Assembly (NCBI GenBank): GCA_944322935.1
Contig: CALUQO010000019.1
Coordinates: 1-45,276, forward strand
Length of the DNA: 45,276 nucleotides
DNA from: Candidatus Gastranaerophilales bacterium
Lineage (GTDB): Bacteria; Cyanobacteriota; Vampirovibrionia; Gastranaerophilales; Gastranaerophilaceae
Direction of reading: 5' to 3'
Part shown: positions 8,118-15,416 of the stretch, piece by piece
Layout of the letters: each line of letters begins with the position of its first letter
Position numbering within the stretch: position 1 is the first letter of the stretch
Notes under the pieces: model-generated
Seen by the model: only the letters and a program-made list of their open reading frames with translations
Told to the model about the DNA's origin: nothing
Databases searched by the model: none
Program-made: the position numbers and the translations under genes

Positions 8118-9203
8118 ATGGCATATAAAATAGCACTTTTACCCGGCGACGGCGTTGGCCCCGAAATTATAAACGAAGGTGTAAAAGTTTTAAAAGCTGT
8201 TGAAGAAAAATATAAAGGAGAAATCTCTTTTGAGTTTGAAACCGCATTAATTGGCGGCTGCGCGTATGACGAATACAAAACTCCTTTACCTGTTTCTACA
8301 GTAAAACTTGCTAAAAAAGCGGATGCTGTATACCTTGGTGCAGTTGGAGATTGGAAATACGATACACTACCGCCGGAAGTTAGGCCGGAAAAAGCACTGC
8401 TTGGAATACGAAAAGAATTAAACCTTTTTGCAAACCTGCGCCCTGCAATTGTTTTTGATGAACTGTTAAATTCTTCAACCCTAAAACCGGAAGTAATCAA
8501 GGGTGTTGATATCATGGTTGTACGGGAACTAACCGGTGATGTATATTTTGGCGAACCAAGAGGTATTGACACCATTGACGGAAAACGTGCAGGTTTCAAC
8601 AACATGATTTATTTTGAGCACGAAATTGAAAGAATTGCGCATGTTGCTTTTAAAACAGCGATGAAAAGAAATAAAAAATTGTGCTCGGTTGATAAAGCAA
8701 ATGTTCTTGATTGTTCGAGACTATGGAGAGAAATTGTTACTGATGTGTCCAAACAATATCCAGATGTTGAACTCACCCATATGTATGTTGATAACGCAGC
8801 AATGCAGCTTATAAGAAACCCAAGACAGTTTGACGTAATAGTTACTGGAAATATCTTCGGGGATATTCTTTCTGATGAAGCATCAATGCTGCCAGGGTCT
8901 CTTGGTATGCTGCCGAGTGCAAGTCTATCAGAAGGAAAAGCCGGAATGTTCGAACCCATTCACGGATCGGCTCCTGATATAAAAGGCCAGAATATTGTTA
9001 ACCCTATTGCAACCATACTTTCTGCAGCTATGATGCTGAGATATTCATTTGGAGAATACAAGGCAGCAGAGGATATAGAAAATGCAGTCAAGTCTGTTTT
9101 AAAAGATGGTTTCAGAACAAAAGATATCCACTCTGAAAACACACTTCTGACAAGCACTTCGAAAATGGGAGATTTAATTGTAACAAAATTGTTAAGATTT
9201 TGA
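8118..9203 (+). CDS. leuB: 3-isopropylmalate dehydrogenase
   Basis: NAD-dependent oxidative decarboxylation of 3-isopropylmalate in leucine synthesis. The 361 residues match the family length. It has the GDGVGPEI opening, the [16 protein letters not shown] substrate segment, [16 protein letters not shown], the SVDKANVL lysine region, [10 protein letters not shown] with metal-binding aspartates, and [10 protein letters not shown] for NAD. GGAG is eight bases before the ATG. It is co-transcribed with leuD. Confidence 0.96.
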   Translation: MAYKIALLPGDGVGPEIINEGVKVLKAVEEKYKGEISFEFETALIGGCAYDEYKTPLPVSTVKLAKKADAVYLGAVGDWKYDTLPPEVRPEKALLGIRKELNLFANLRPAIVFDELLNSSTLKPEVIKGVDIMVVRELTGDVYFGEPRGIDTIDGKRAGFNNMIYFEHEIERIAHVAFKTAMKRNKKLCSVDKANVLDCSRLWREIVTDVSKQYPDVELTHMYVDNAAMQLIRNPRQFDVIVTGNIFGDILSDEASMLPGSLGMLPSASLSEGKAGMFEPIHGSAPDIKGQNIVNPIATILSAAMMLRYSFGEYKAAEDIENAVKSVLKDGFRTKDIHSENTLLTSTSKMGDLIVTKLLRF

Positions 9204-9256
9204 AAAAATCACCCTAAAAATGTTTAAAATTTTGAAATTTGGGTATTATTAACATG

Positions 9257-9283
9257 CAGGCAGTTTACATCCAGGCAGTACAT
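9257..9283. repeat. short direct repeat CAGGCAGTnnACAT
   Basis: CAGGCAGTTTACAT (9257-9270) and CAGGCAGTACAT (9272-9283) sit one base apart between leuB and the convergent radical-SAM-like gene. The function is unknown. The remainder of 9204-9355 is AT-rich with no clear gene. Confidence 0.35.
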
Positions 9284-9355
9284 ACGGGTTGCGAAAAAAA
9301 AATTGGATTTTGGCTTGGTCTAAAAGTTCACTGACCTGCATTTTTTATGCAATAT

Positions 9356-10201
9356 TTATACCCAGTTGTTTGTATACATAGGCTTTCCGCAAAGTTTACA
9401 CTGGACACACTTTTCAGTTTCCAGATAACATTTTTTGCTGAAATCACTAAGAGAAGCACCGCTTCTGCCTCTGTAATCATTTAACAGGGCAAGACAATTG
9501 TACACGCCCGATTTTGCAAATATTCTGGAACTCATGCAATCAAGATTCCATTCCTGCATTTGTGCGGGTCTGTTTTCATTTTCCGATGCGGAATTTTGTA
9601 TTATAAAAGAAAAGTTTATATCCTCAGTCTCGAATTTAAACTTTTGGCTCAAAGCAACAAACCCCTCTTTAAACTCCTGAATTTGAGATAGGGGTGTTCT
9701 TATGACAAGAATCGGATTAAAGCCATATTTATTTAAAGACGTTATTGCATGCACAGCCTTGCGGAAACTGCCTCTGCCTGATATTTCATCATTTTTCTTT
9801 TCATCATAATGATTTATAAAGATTTTAAAAATTATTTCGTTACTGCCCTCATCTTCAACTCTTTTTAAAAATCGCGCCTTTTTGTCGTTAATACAGCTTC
9901 CGTCGGAAAAAATAGTGACAGAACAATACGTCAGACATAATCTTAGTATGTGATTAAACTCCGGATGCGACATGGAATTTTTACCGGTCAGATAAATATA
10001 TTTTAAATTTGTTTTGTCAGCCTTTTGCAACGCTTCTTTTATTTCTTCAAGCTGCAAATATTTCTTATTTTTTTGATTAAAGCTTCTGCTTCTGTATACA
10101 TTAAAATTTGTATTTTTTTCTTTAGTGTATTCAATGTCTATAAACAGGTGGTTTAATTCTTTCATTTGCACACACTGGGCCTGAATAATAGAGTTGTTCA
10201 T
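9356..10201 (-). CDS. radical SAM-like protein lacking the CX3CX2C cluster motif
   Basis: The 281-residue sequence follows the radical SAM barrel order. It has a FIDIEYT strand where the cluster loop should start, LEEIKEALQKA, IYLTGKNSMSHPEF (normally LTGGEP..HP), VTIFSDG (normally ..TNG), INDKKARFL, GSFRKAVHAI and KYGFNPILVI. Yet the residues after IEYT contain no cysteine, and GGEP is changed to GKNS (about 72-76). The C-terminus keeps C236 in VYNCLAL and a C258, C265, C268, C271 cluster like an auxiliary Fe-S or SPASM-like site. AGGAGG precedes the ATG. Inferred to be a non-canonical or non-catalytic radical SAM homologue. Its partner is unknown; a 57-residue gene is divergent to it. Confidence 0.65.
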   Translation of the reverse strand: MNNSIIQAQCVQMKELNHLFIDIEYTKEKNTNFNVYRSRSFNQKNKKYLQLEEIKEALQKADKTNLKYIYLTGKNSMSHPEFNHILRLCLTYCSVTIFSDGSCINDKKARFLKRVEDEGSNEIIFKIFINHYDEKKNDEISGRGSFRKAVHAITSLNKYGFNPILVIRTPLSQIQEFKEGFVALSQKFKFETEDINFSFIIQNSASENENRPAQMQEWNLDCMSSRIFAKSGVYNCLALLNDYRGRSGASLSDFSKKCYLETEKCVQCKLCGKPMYTNNWV

Positions 10202-10401
10202 TTTACCATTCCTCCTAAGAATATTTTTTCTTTTCTTTTGTAAAATTTTAACGGCAACGAAAATGATAAAAAATTACACATGTGTATAAAAAAACATAAT
10301 CAAGTTGCTATTTTTATTTGAAAACTTTTTCCTAAATAAAGTCGATGATATTGCTAAAGTATTTTATTTGACTGCCGATATAAACATAAAAGGAGAAAAA
10401 T

Positions 10402-10575
10402 ATGGCAACAATTGTGGAAAATCTTAACGGAAGAAGACTGATTCGTGTATCAACAGATGATATTATTTCTCTGGTCAGAGAATATCAGACAGTAAACTGT
10501 AATACAAAGTCCTATGAAGAAACAAGAAAATTGCTGGATAAAAAAAATATTTATCTGCCTGAAGATTTTGATTGA
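10402..10575 (+). CDS. 57-residue unknown protein
   Basis: Small gene with GGAG six bases before its ATG. The protein starts MATIVENLNGRR, contains STDDIISLVREYQ, has one cysteine (C33) and ends in an acidic LPEDFD. No signal peptide or membrane segment is seen; it is predicted helical and soluble. I do not recognise it. The good ribosome site, coding-like composition and position of the next promoter at its very end support a real gene. It is divergent to the radical-SAM-like gene across about 200 bases. Confidence 0.6.
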   Translation: MATIVENLNGRRLIRVSTDDIISLVREYQTVNCNTKSYEETRKLLDKKNIYLPEDFD

Positions 10576-10600
10576 TAAGAAAAACAAATACTGCTATAAT
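10572..10600 (+). promoter_or_regulatory. strong sigma70-type promoter with extended -10
   Basis: TTGATA (10572-10577), then 17 bases, then TATAAT (10595-10600) preceded by TGC, making an extended -10. It drives the secreted coiled-coil gene at 10662. The -35 box overlaps the stop codon of the 57-residue gene. Confidence 0.75.
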
Positions 10601-10661
10601 TAAATAATTCCAAATATTGCAGATAAGATTTTAAAGGGATTATTTAACGGAGGTAGTTATA

Positions 10662-11012
10662 ATGAAAAAACTTTCAACTATTTTACTTGCAGCAGTATTT
10701 ATGCTTAGCGCAGGTGCTTCTTTTGCGGCAAGCAGCAATGTTCTTCAGGACTATCAGCAAAAACGCAATGCGGCAATAAAAAAACAGGATGCAAAAATAA
10801 ACGAATATCAGAAAAAACAACAAGAAGCACAGAAAAAACGCGAGGCAGATAAACAAGCTTGGCAAAAGAAACAACAAGAAGCCCAGAAAAAACGTGAGGC
10901 AGATAAACAAGCTTGGCAAAAAAAGCAGCAAGCCCAAAAAGAAGCAGCACAAAAAAGACAACAACAAAGAAAAGATGCTATCAATAATTTAAAAGATTCT
11001 TTTAAATATTAA
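10662..11012 (+). CDS. secreted Lys/Gln-rich coiled-coil protein with internal repeat
   Basis: A 116-residue exported protein with a clear signal peptide (MKKLSTILLAAVFM, cleavage after about Ala22-Ala23). The mature part is one charged helix built of Lys, Gln, Glu and Ala. An 18-residue unit (KKQQEAQKKREADKQAWQ) is present twice in full, encoded by a near-identical 54-bp DNA duplication. GGAGG eight bases before the ATG and a near-consensus promoter point to high expression. The function is unknown; a periplasmic structural or chaperone-like role beside the Skp-like gene is a guess. Confidence 0.7.
   Translation: MKKLSTILLAAVFMLSAGASFAASSNVLQDYQQKRNAAIKKQDAKINEYQKKQQEAQKKREADKQAWQKKQQEAQKKREADKQAWQKKQQAQKEAAQKRQQQRKDAINNLKDSFKY
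10815..10922 (+). repeat. 54-bp tandem duplication inside a coding gene
   Basis: 10815-10868 and 10869-10922 differ at only a few positions. The length is a multiple of three, so the frame is kept and an 18-residue helical unit is added. Such a repeat could vary in copy number between strains. Confidence 0.75.
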
Positions 11013-11026
11013 ATATTAAATATTAA

Positions 11027-11050
11027 GGCGGCAAATAAATTGCCGCCTTT
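11027..11050 (+). terminator. GC-rich hairpin terminator
   Basis: GGCGGCAA/TTGCCGCC (11027-11034 with 11040-11047), five-base loop, followed by a short T-run. It ends the coiled-coil gene. Three TAAATAT-like units just before it form an AT microrepeat. Confidence 0.65.
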
Positions 11051-11144
11051 CTGCTATATTTGCTATATTTACTAAATCAAAAGAATGTGATAATCTATTA
11101 AAAAGTTAAGAATTAGTTATTATAAATAGAAAAGAGAGAGTTTA

Positions 11145-11588
11145 ATGAAAAAATTACTTACGTTGGTAGCTTTATTAGCTGTATGCTCACCTGTATTTGC
11201 TGCAGATAAATATGCTTCTGTCGATATCGACAAAGTTCTGAAAGGCTACAAAAAAACAGAAACAATCAATAAAACATTCCAACAGCGTGATGCAGATGTA
11301 AGAGTATTTATAGTAGAAGCTCAAAAAAAAGTTGTAGCTGCAACTACTGATGAAGAAAGAAAAAAATTAGAAGACAAATATGCCAAAGAAGTTAAAGCAA
11401 AAATGGATAAACTACAAAAAGATAAAATTTCTGCTTTGCAAGGCATAGAAAATGATGTAAGAAAAGCTATCGAGGCTGAAGGCAAAAAAGGTGTTTATGC
11501 TTTGATTTTAACAAGCAACAACACTTTATACGGGGCTGTAGATATATCTGACAATATTATTAAAACATTGAATGCTTCATCCAATTAA
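11145..11588 (+). CDS. Skp/OmpH-like periplasmic chaperone
   Basis: A 147-residue secreted protein with a signal peptide (cleavage after about Ala19-Ala20) and the OmpH/Skp pattern. It opens with the strand YASVDIDKVLKGYKK, continues as a long charged helical hairpin (about residues 40-105) and closes with AIEAEGKKGVYALIL and NNIIKTLN-like strands. Skp proteins hold unfolded outer-membrane proteins in the periplasm. The gene lies 540 bases ahead of lpxD; skp-lpxD adjacency is common in diderm bacteria, though here a small gene on the other strand separates them. A strong terminator follows, so it is not co-transcribed with lpxD. Confidence 0.8.
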   Translation: MKKLLTLVALLAVCSPVFAADKYASVDIDKVLKGYKKTETINKTFQQRDADVRVFIVEAQKKVVAATTDEERKKLEDKYAKEVKAKMDKLQKDKISALQGIENDVRKAIEAEGKKGVYALILTSNNTLYGAVDISDNIIKTLNASSN

Positions 11589-11609
11589 TGGTTCTCTAAT
11601 AACAAAATA

Positions 11610-11646
11610 AAAGAGGTAAACTTAAAAAGTTTACCTCTTTGTTTTT
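11610..11646. terminator. strong bidirectional terminator
   Basis: A 14-bp perfect stem (11610-11623 with 11627-11640, containing AAGAGGTAAACTT) has a three-base loop and is followed by GTTTTTG; an A-run stands on the other side. It separates the convergent Skp-like gene and the 92-residue gene. Confidence 0.85.
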
Positions 11647-11657
11647 GTTATTAATGA

Positions 11658-11936
11658 TTAGGCCAATGTTCCGCCCGATACGAAGTTCATTACGTCAAAA
11701 AGTGTGTCTTTAACAAAAGCAACAGCAAGTTCTTTTACCGGTCTTTTGTCTATGTAATCGAATGCGATATAAAGAGGGTCTCTTGAATTTTTAAATCTCA
11801 TTCTTATATCTTTTTTATCAATAATAGCAAGACTTGCCTGAAGTCTGTTTTCTTGTTGAGCCTTTCTCAAAAGGGGTCTGAATTGTCCGTTGCCGCCTCT
11901 GTTGTTATTTGTATTTCCTGCCGGATTAATTGACAT
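11658..11936 (-). CDS. 92-residue unknown protein
   Basis: Unrecognised small protein with GGAG eight bases before the ATG. The N-terminus is Asn/Gly-rich and probably disordered. A basic mid-section (LLRKAQQENRLQASLAIIDKK) is followed by FDYIDKRPVKELAVAF and a C-terminal hydrophobic stretch ending VSGGTLA. No signal peptide is seen. The single gene is convergent with the Skp-like gene and divergent from the lpx operon; context does not define a role. Confidence 0.6.
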   Translation of the reverse strand: MSINPAGNTNNNRGGNGQFRPLLRKAQQENRLQASLAIIDKKDIRMRFKNSRDPLYIAFDYIDKRPVKELAVAFVKDTLFDVMNFVSGGTLA

Positions 11937-12127
11937 TTTAGAATCTCCTTTTGTATATCTCTTATATATATAAAGGTATATACTTTTTAAAAATTGCGTA
12001 TATACTTTTAGAATGTTACAAAAAGTTTACAAAAAAATAATATTAAATATATATAAATATTTTTGTATTTTTTGTTTGATAGTATTAAAATAAAATAATA
12101 CCAGTATATACAAGAAGAGGGAGAGAG

Positions 12128-13216
12128 ATGAAAAGTTACAGAATAGAGGAATTATCGGAAATCGTTGGCGGTATACTCACTAAAATAAACGAAGCAAGTA
12201 TAAACAAGCTTTTGCCGCCGCTTTTGGCTGATGAAAATTCTCTGGCACTTGCATTGTCGGAAGAAGAAATTGAAAACCTTATGAAAACCAAAGCCAAAGT
12301 TGCTCTTGTTCCTCTCGGTGTAAATTTTGACCACATATCAACTATTGAAGTAGAAAGACCAAGACTTGCAATGATGAAGCTGCTTCATCTCTTTTATGAC
12401 GCACCGGACGCACCGCTTGGCATACATCCGTCGGCAGTTATCCACCCCGAGGCAAAAATAGGGGAAAACGTTTCTATCGGGCCTAATGTTGTAATCTCAA
12501 GAAATGCTGTTATCGGAAACAACACAAAACTTCTTGCCAATATATATATAGGCAAAAACTCCACAGTCGGCGAAAACTGTCTGTTCCACCCAGGTGTAAA
12601 CATCGGCGACAACTCTCACATAGGCAACAGAGTAATCCTTCAGCACGGTGTAAGTATTGGTGCTGACGGTTTCAGCTTTGTTACGGAAAATCCCGACGTT
12701 ATCGAACAGGCTCGTAAAGAGGGCTCCGTAAAAGAATCCAATACCAAACAAAAAGTTTACAAAATCCCGTCAATCGGCGGCGTTGTTATCGCCGATGACG
12801 TAGAAATCGGCGCAAATACCTGTATCGACAGAGGAACAATCGAAAACACAATAATCGGGCCTCAAACAAAAATTGACAACCTTGTACAAATAGGTCACAA
12901 CTGCAAAATAGGCGGTGCTTGTATGATTGTTTCTCAGGTTGGTCTTGCCGGCAGCTGTAAAATCGGCGACCGTGTCGTTATTGCAGGTCAGGCAGGTTTG
13001 GCTGATCACCTCAGCATAGGTTCCGATTCCATTATCATGGCGCAGGCAGGTGTTACAAAATCCTTCCCTGACAAATCAATTATCATCGGCGCTCCTGCTG
13101 TTCCGAGAAAAGATTTTATAAAACAGTTAAAAATGCTCAAATCTGCGGAAGAAGCGGTTTCTAAATTTAAAAAATACGAACATTTGCTCGATGCACTTGA
13201 ACAAGGGGAAGAATAA
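12128..13216 (+). CDS. lpxD: UDP-3-O-acylglucosamine N-acyltransferase
   Basis: Third step of lipid A synthesis. The 362-residue protein has an N-terminal uridine-binding domain (about 1-95), then a left-handed beta-helix of hexapeptide repeats ([11 protein letters not shown] and onward) and a C-terminal helix. The catalytic His is H257 in QIGHNCKIG. An insert of about 20 charged residues (about 187-208, [13 protein letters not shown]...) breaks the helix after GADGFSF, longer than in the E. coli enzyme. GGGAG precedes the ATG. It is the first gene of lpxD-lpxC-fabZ-lpxA and overlaps lpxC by one base (TAATG). Confidence 0.95.
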   Translation: MKSYRIEELSEIVGGILTKINEASINKLLPPLLADENSLALALSEEEIENLMKTKAKVALVPLGVNFDHISTIEVERPRLAMMKLLHLFYDAPDAPLGIHPSAVIHPEAKIGENVSIGPNVVISRNAVIGNNTKLLANIYIGKNSTVGENCLFHPGVNIGDNSHIGNRVILQHGVSIGADGFSFVTENPDVIEQARKEGSVKESNTKQKVYKIPSIGGVVIADDVEIGANTCIDRGTIENTIIGPQTKIDNLVQIGHNCKIGGACMIVSQVGLAGSCKIGDRVVIAGQAGLADHLSIGSDSIIMAQAGVTKSFPDKSIIIGAPAVPRKDFIKQLKMLKSAEEAVSKFKKYEHLLDALEQGEE

Positions 13217-14034
13217 TGACTATGACAGCAACAGTTAATACAATATTAAAAGAAGTATCCGTATCATCTAAAGGACTGATGACCGGTATTGACTCGACTG
13301 CAAGATTAGTTCCTTCAGACAAAAAGGGAATAAGATTCCACCTTGGCGACAATGTTCTTGAAGCAAGTGTTGATAATGTTGTTTCAACGGAGCACTGCAC
13401 GGTCATCGGCAATCAAAATATGAAAGTTATGCTGATTGAGCACTTTATGGCCGCCTGCGCAATTTGTCATATAGAAGCGATTGATGTTTATCTTTCGCAT
13501 TTTGAAATGCCTATCTTAGACGGCGGTTCTGCTCAGTGGGCGGAAATTTTTAAACAGGCAAATAACACCTCAAATGAAAGTTATGTTTTAACCGAGCCTG
13601 TTTCTTACTTTAACGGTAAAACTCATTTGATTGTCGTTCCCTCAGATGAGTTTAAGGTTACTTATTCAGTAAACTTTAACCATCCGGAACTTAACCACAG
13701 ATGGGTTTCTTTGGAAAAAGACAAAATGAACGAAATTATCGAGGCAAGAACTTTCGGTTACTTAAAAGAACTGGAAATGCTTCAGGCTGCGGGCTACGCA
13801 AGAGGAGTCAGCCTTGAAAACACAGTAGGTATGACCGAAGACGGCTACACATCACCTTTAAAAAGTGATTTTGAACCGGTAAAACATAAAATTCTTGATT
13901 TAATAGGTGACTTTTATCTGACAGGATTTAATCCTATGGATTTAAAAGCAGAGGTTATTGTTAAAGAAGCAGGTCACGCAGTACATGTAAAAGTGGCCAA
14001 AATCTTGAAGGACAAGATACAAAAAGAAGTTTAA
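13216..14034 (+). CDS. lpxC: UDP-3-O-acyl-N-acetylglucosamine deacetylase
   Basis: Zinc deacetylase, the committed step of lipid A synthesis. The 272 residues are somewhat shorter than the E. coli enzyme but complete. Zinc ligands H76 (IEHFMAA), H224 and D228 (KHKILDLIGD), E75 and the catalytic H254 (AGHAVH) are all present, as are EMPILDGGS and EARTFGYL. The first ATG overlaps the lpxD stop, which suggests translational coupling; an ATG two codons later is possible. Confidence 0.96.
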   Translation: MTMTATVNTILKEVSVSSKGLMTGIDSTARLVPSDKKGIRFHLGDNVLEASVDNVVSTEHCTVIGNQNMKVMLIEHFMAACAICHIEAIDVYLSHFEMPILDGGSAQWAEIFKQANNTSNESYVLTEPVSYFNGKTHLIVVPSDEFKVTYSVNFNHPELNHRWVSLEKDKMNEIIEARTFGYLKELEMLQAAGYARGVSLENTVGMTEDGYTSPLKSDFEPVKHKILDLIGDFYLTGFNPMDLKAEVIVKEAGHAVHVKVAKILKDKIQKEV

Positions 14035-14053
14035 TTTAAGTAAGGAGTTATAG

Positions 14054-14509
14054 ATGACAGAACAAACAACAAACGAGGAAAAACTGCAGTTTGACGTTAT
14101 GCAGATTATGGATATGATTCCTCACCGATACCCTTTTTTACTGGTTGACCGTATCACCGAATGCGTACCGGGTAAATATTCAAAAGGTTATAAAAACCTC
14201 ACTTTTAACGAACCTTTCTTTCAGGGACATTTTCCCGGCAATCCGATTATGCCAGGTGTATTGCAGACGGAAGCTCTTGCACAGCTGGGTGCCGGCATTT
14301 TGATGACTATGCCCGAGTACAAAGGCAAACTGGTTGTTTATGCAGGCATCGACAATTGCAGATTCAAAAGAATAGTCCGCCCAGGTGACAGACTGGAGAT
14401 GGAAGTTGAATTAATAAAAATCAAAGGCCCGATTATTAAAGCACAGGGCAAGGCTACTGTTGACGGCCAGCTTGCAATGTCTGCCGATATGATTTTTTCA
14501 GTAATGTAA
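14054..14509 (+). CDS. fabZ: 3-hydroxyacyl-ACP dehydratase
   Basis: Hot-dog-fold dehydratase of fatty acid elongation. The 151 residues include HRYPFLLVDR, the catalytic His59 in FQGHFPGNPIMPGV and Glu73 in LQTEALAQ. Its place between lpxC and lpxA, as in many diderm bacteria, links the shared hydroxyacyl-ACP pool for phospholipid and lipid A. It follows lpxC by 19 bases with AGGAG before the ATG. Confidence 0.96.
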   Translation: MTEQTTNEEKLQFDVMQIMDMIPHRYPFLLVDRITECVPGKYSKGYKNLTFNEPFFQGHFPGNPIMPGVLQTEALAQLGAGILMTMPEYKGKLVVYAGIDNCRFKRIVRPGDRLEMEVELIKIKGPIIKAQGKATVDGQLAMSADMIFSVM

Positions 14510-14571
14510 CTAAATACAATAATTTTGCGGATTGATTTTACAAAATAGCAAAATTTTAGAATGGAGCCAAA

Positions 14572-15360
14572 ATGATTGATAACAGAGCAATAATATCTGA
14601 CGATGCGCAAATAGGTCAAAACGTAACAATCGGCGCTAATGCAGTAATAGGTAAAAACGTAAAAATCGGCGATAACGTAATCATTATGCCCAACGCCTAT
14701 CTTGAATACTGTGAAATCGGAGACGGTACGATTATATCTCCATTCGCCAGCATTGGGACTGCGCCTCAAGATCTTGGCTATAAAAATGAACCAACAAAAT
14801 CAATTATAGGTAAAAATTGCATTATTAAAGAATATGCAACAGTAAACAGAGCCTCCGGTGAGGGAAAAGCGACAATCGTCGGTAACAAATGTATGTTAAT
14901 GACGTCATCTCACGTTGCACACAACTGCGTTTTAGAAGACGAAGTTATTATGGCTAACCTTGCGACAATAGGCGGACACTGCCACGTGGGGTTCGGCGCT
15001 TTTTTGGGCGGAATGAGCGTTTTTCACCAAAACCTCAGAATCGGTGAAATGTGTATTATAAGCGGTTTTTCCGCTGCAAGAATGGATTGCCTTCCTTATG
15101 TAAAAGGAGAAGGCCGTCCGCCTATTCCGCACGGAATTAACGCAATCGGATTAAAAAGAAGAGGAATCGCTCCCGAGGTAAGAAATAACCTTAAAGAAGC
15201 GCTAAAAATCCTAAAATCCGGGGAATATACTATAACAAAAGCCTGTGATGTTATAGAAAAAAATGTTGAACAAGACGAATATGTCAAAAAATTTGTTCAA
15301 TTTATACGCGAGTCAAAACGAGGCATAACCCTTAGAAAAGCTGAAAATACCCTATTTTAG
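14572..15360 (+). CDS. lpxA: UDP-N-acetylglucosamine acyltransferase
   Basis: First acyl transfer of lipid A synthesis. The 262 residues equal the E. coli length. The N-terminal part is a left-handed beta-helix of hexapeptides; the catalytic His is H117 in SHVAHNC. GGH..VG...GGMSVFHQ and the PHGINAIGLKRRGI segment are diagnostic, and a helical C-terminus follows. GGAG is five bases before the ATG. It is the last lpx gene here; lpxB is not in the window. Confidence 0.95.
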   Translation: MIDNRAIISDDAQIGQNVTIGANAVIGKNVKIGDNVIIMPNAYLEYCEIGDGTIISPFASIGTAPQDLGYKNEPTKSIIGKNCIIKEYATVNRASGEGKATIVGNKCMLMTSSHVAHNCVLEDEVIMANLATIGGHCHVGFGAFLGGMSVFHQNLRIGEMCIISGFSAARMDCLPYVKGEGRPPIPHGINAIGLKRRGIAPEVRNNLKEALKILKSGEYTITKACDVIEKNVEQDEYVKKFVQFIRESKRGITLRKAENTLF

Positions 15361-15416
15361 TTTACAAAACTTAACATAATAGGCAATTTTTAATCTGCAG
15401 GGCTATTAAAATCTGT

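Noticed and set aside
9254-9322. 22-codon frame with repeated Gln-Ala-Val
   Set aside because: No ribosome site; the repetition just reflects the short DNA direct repeat.
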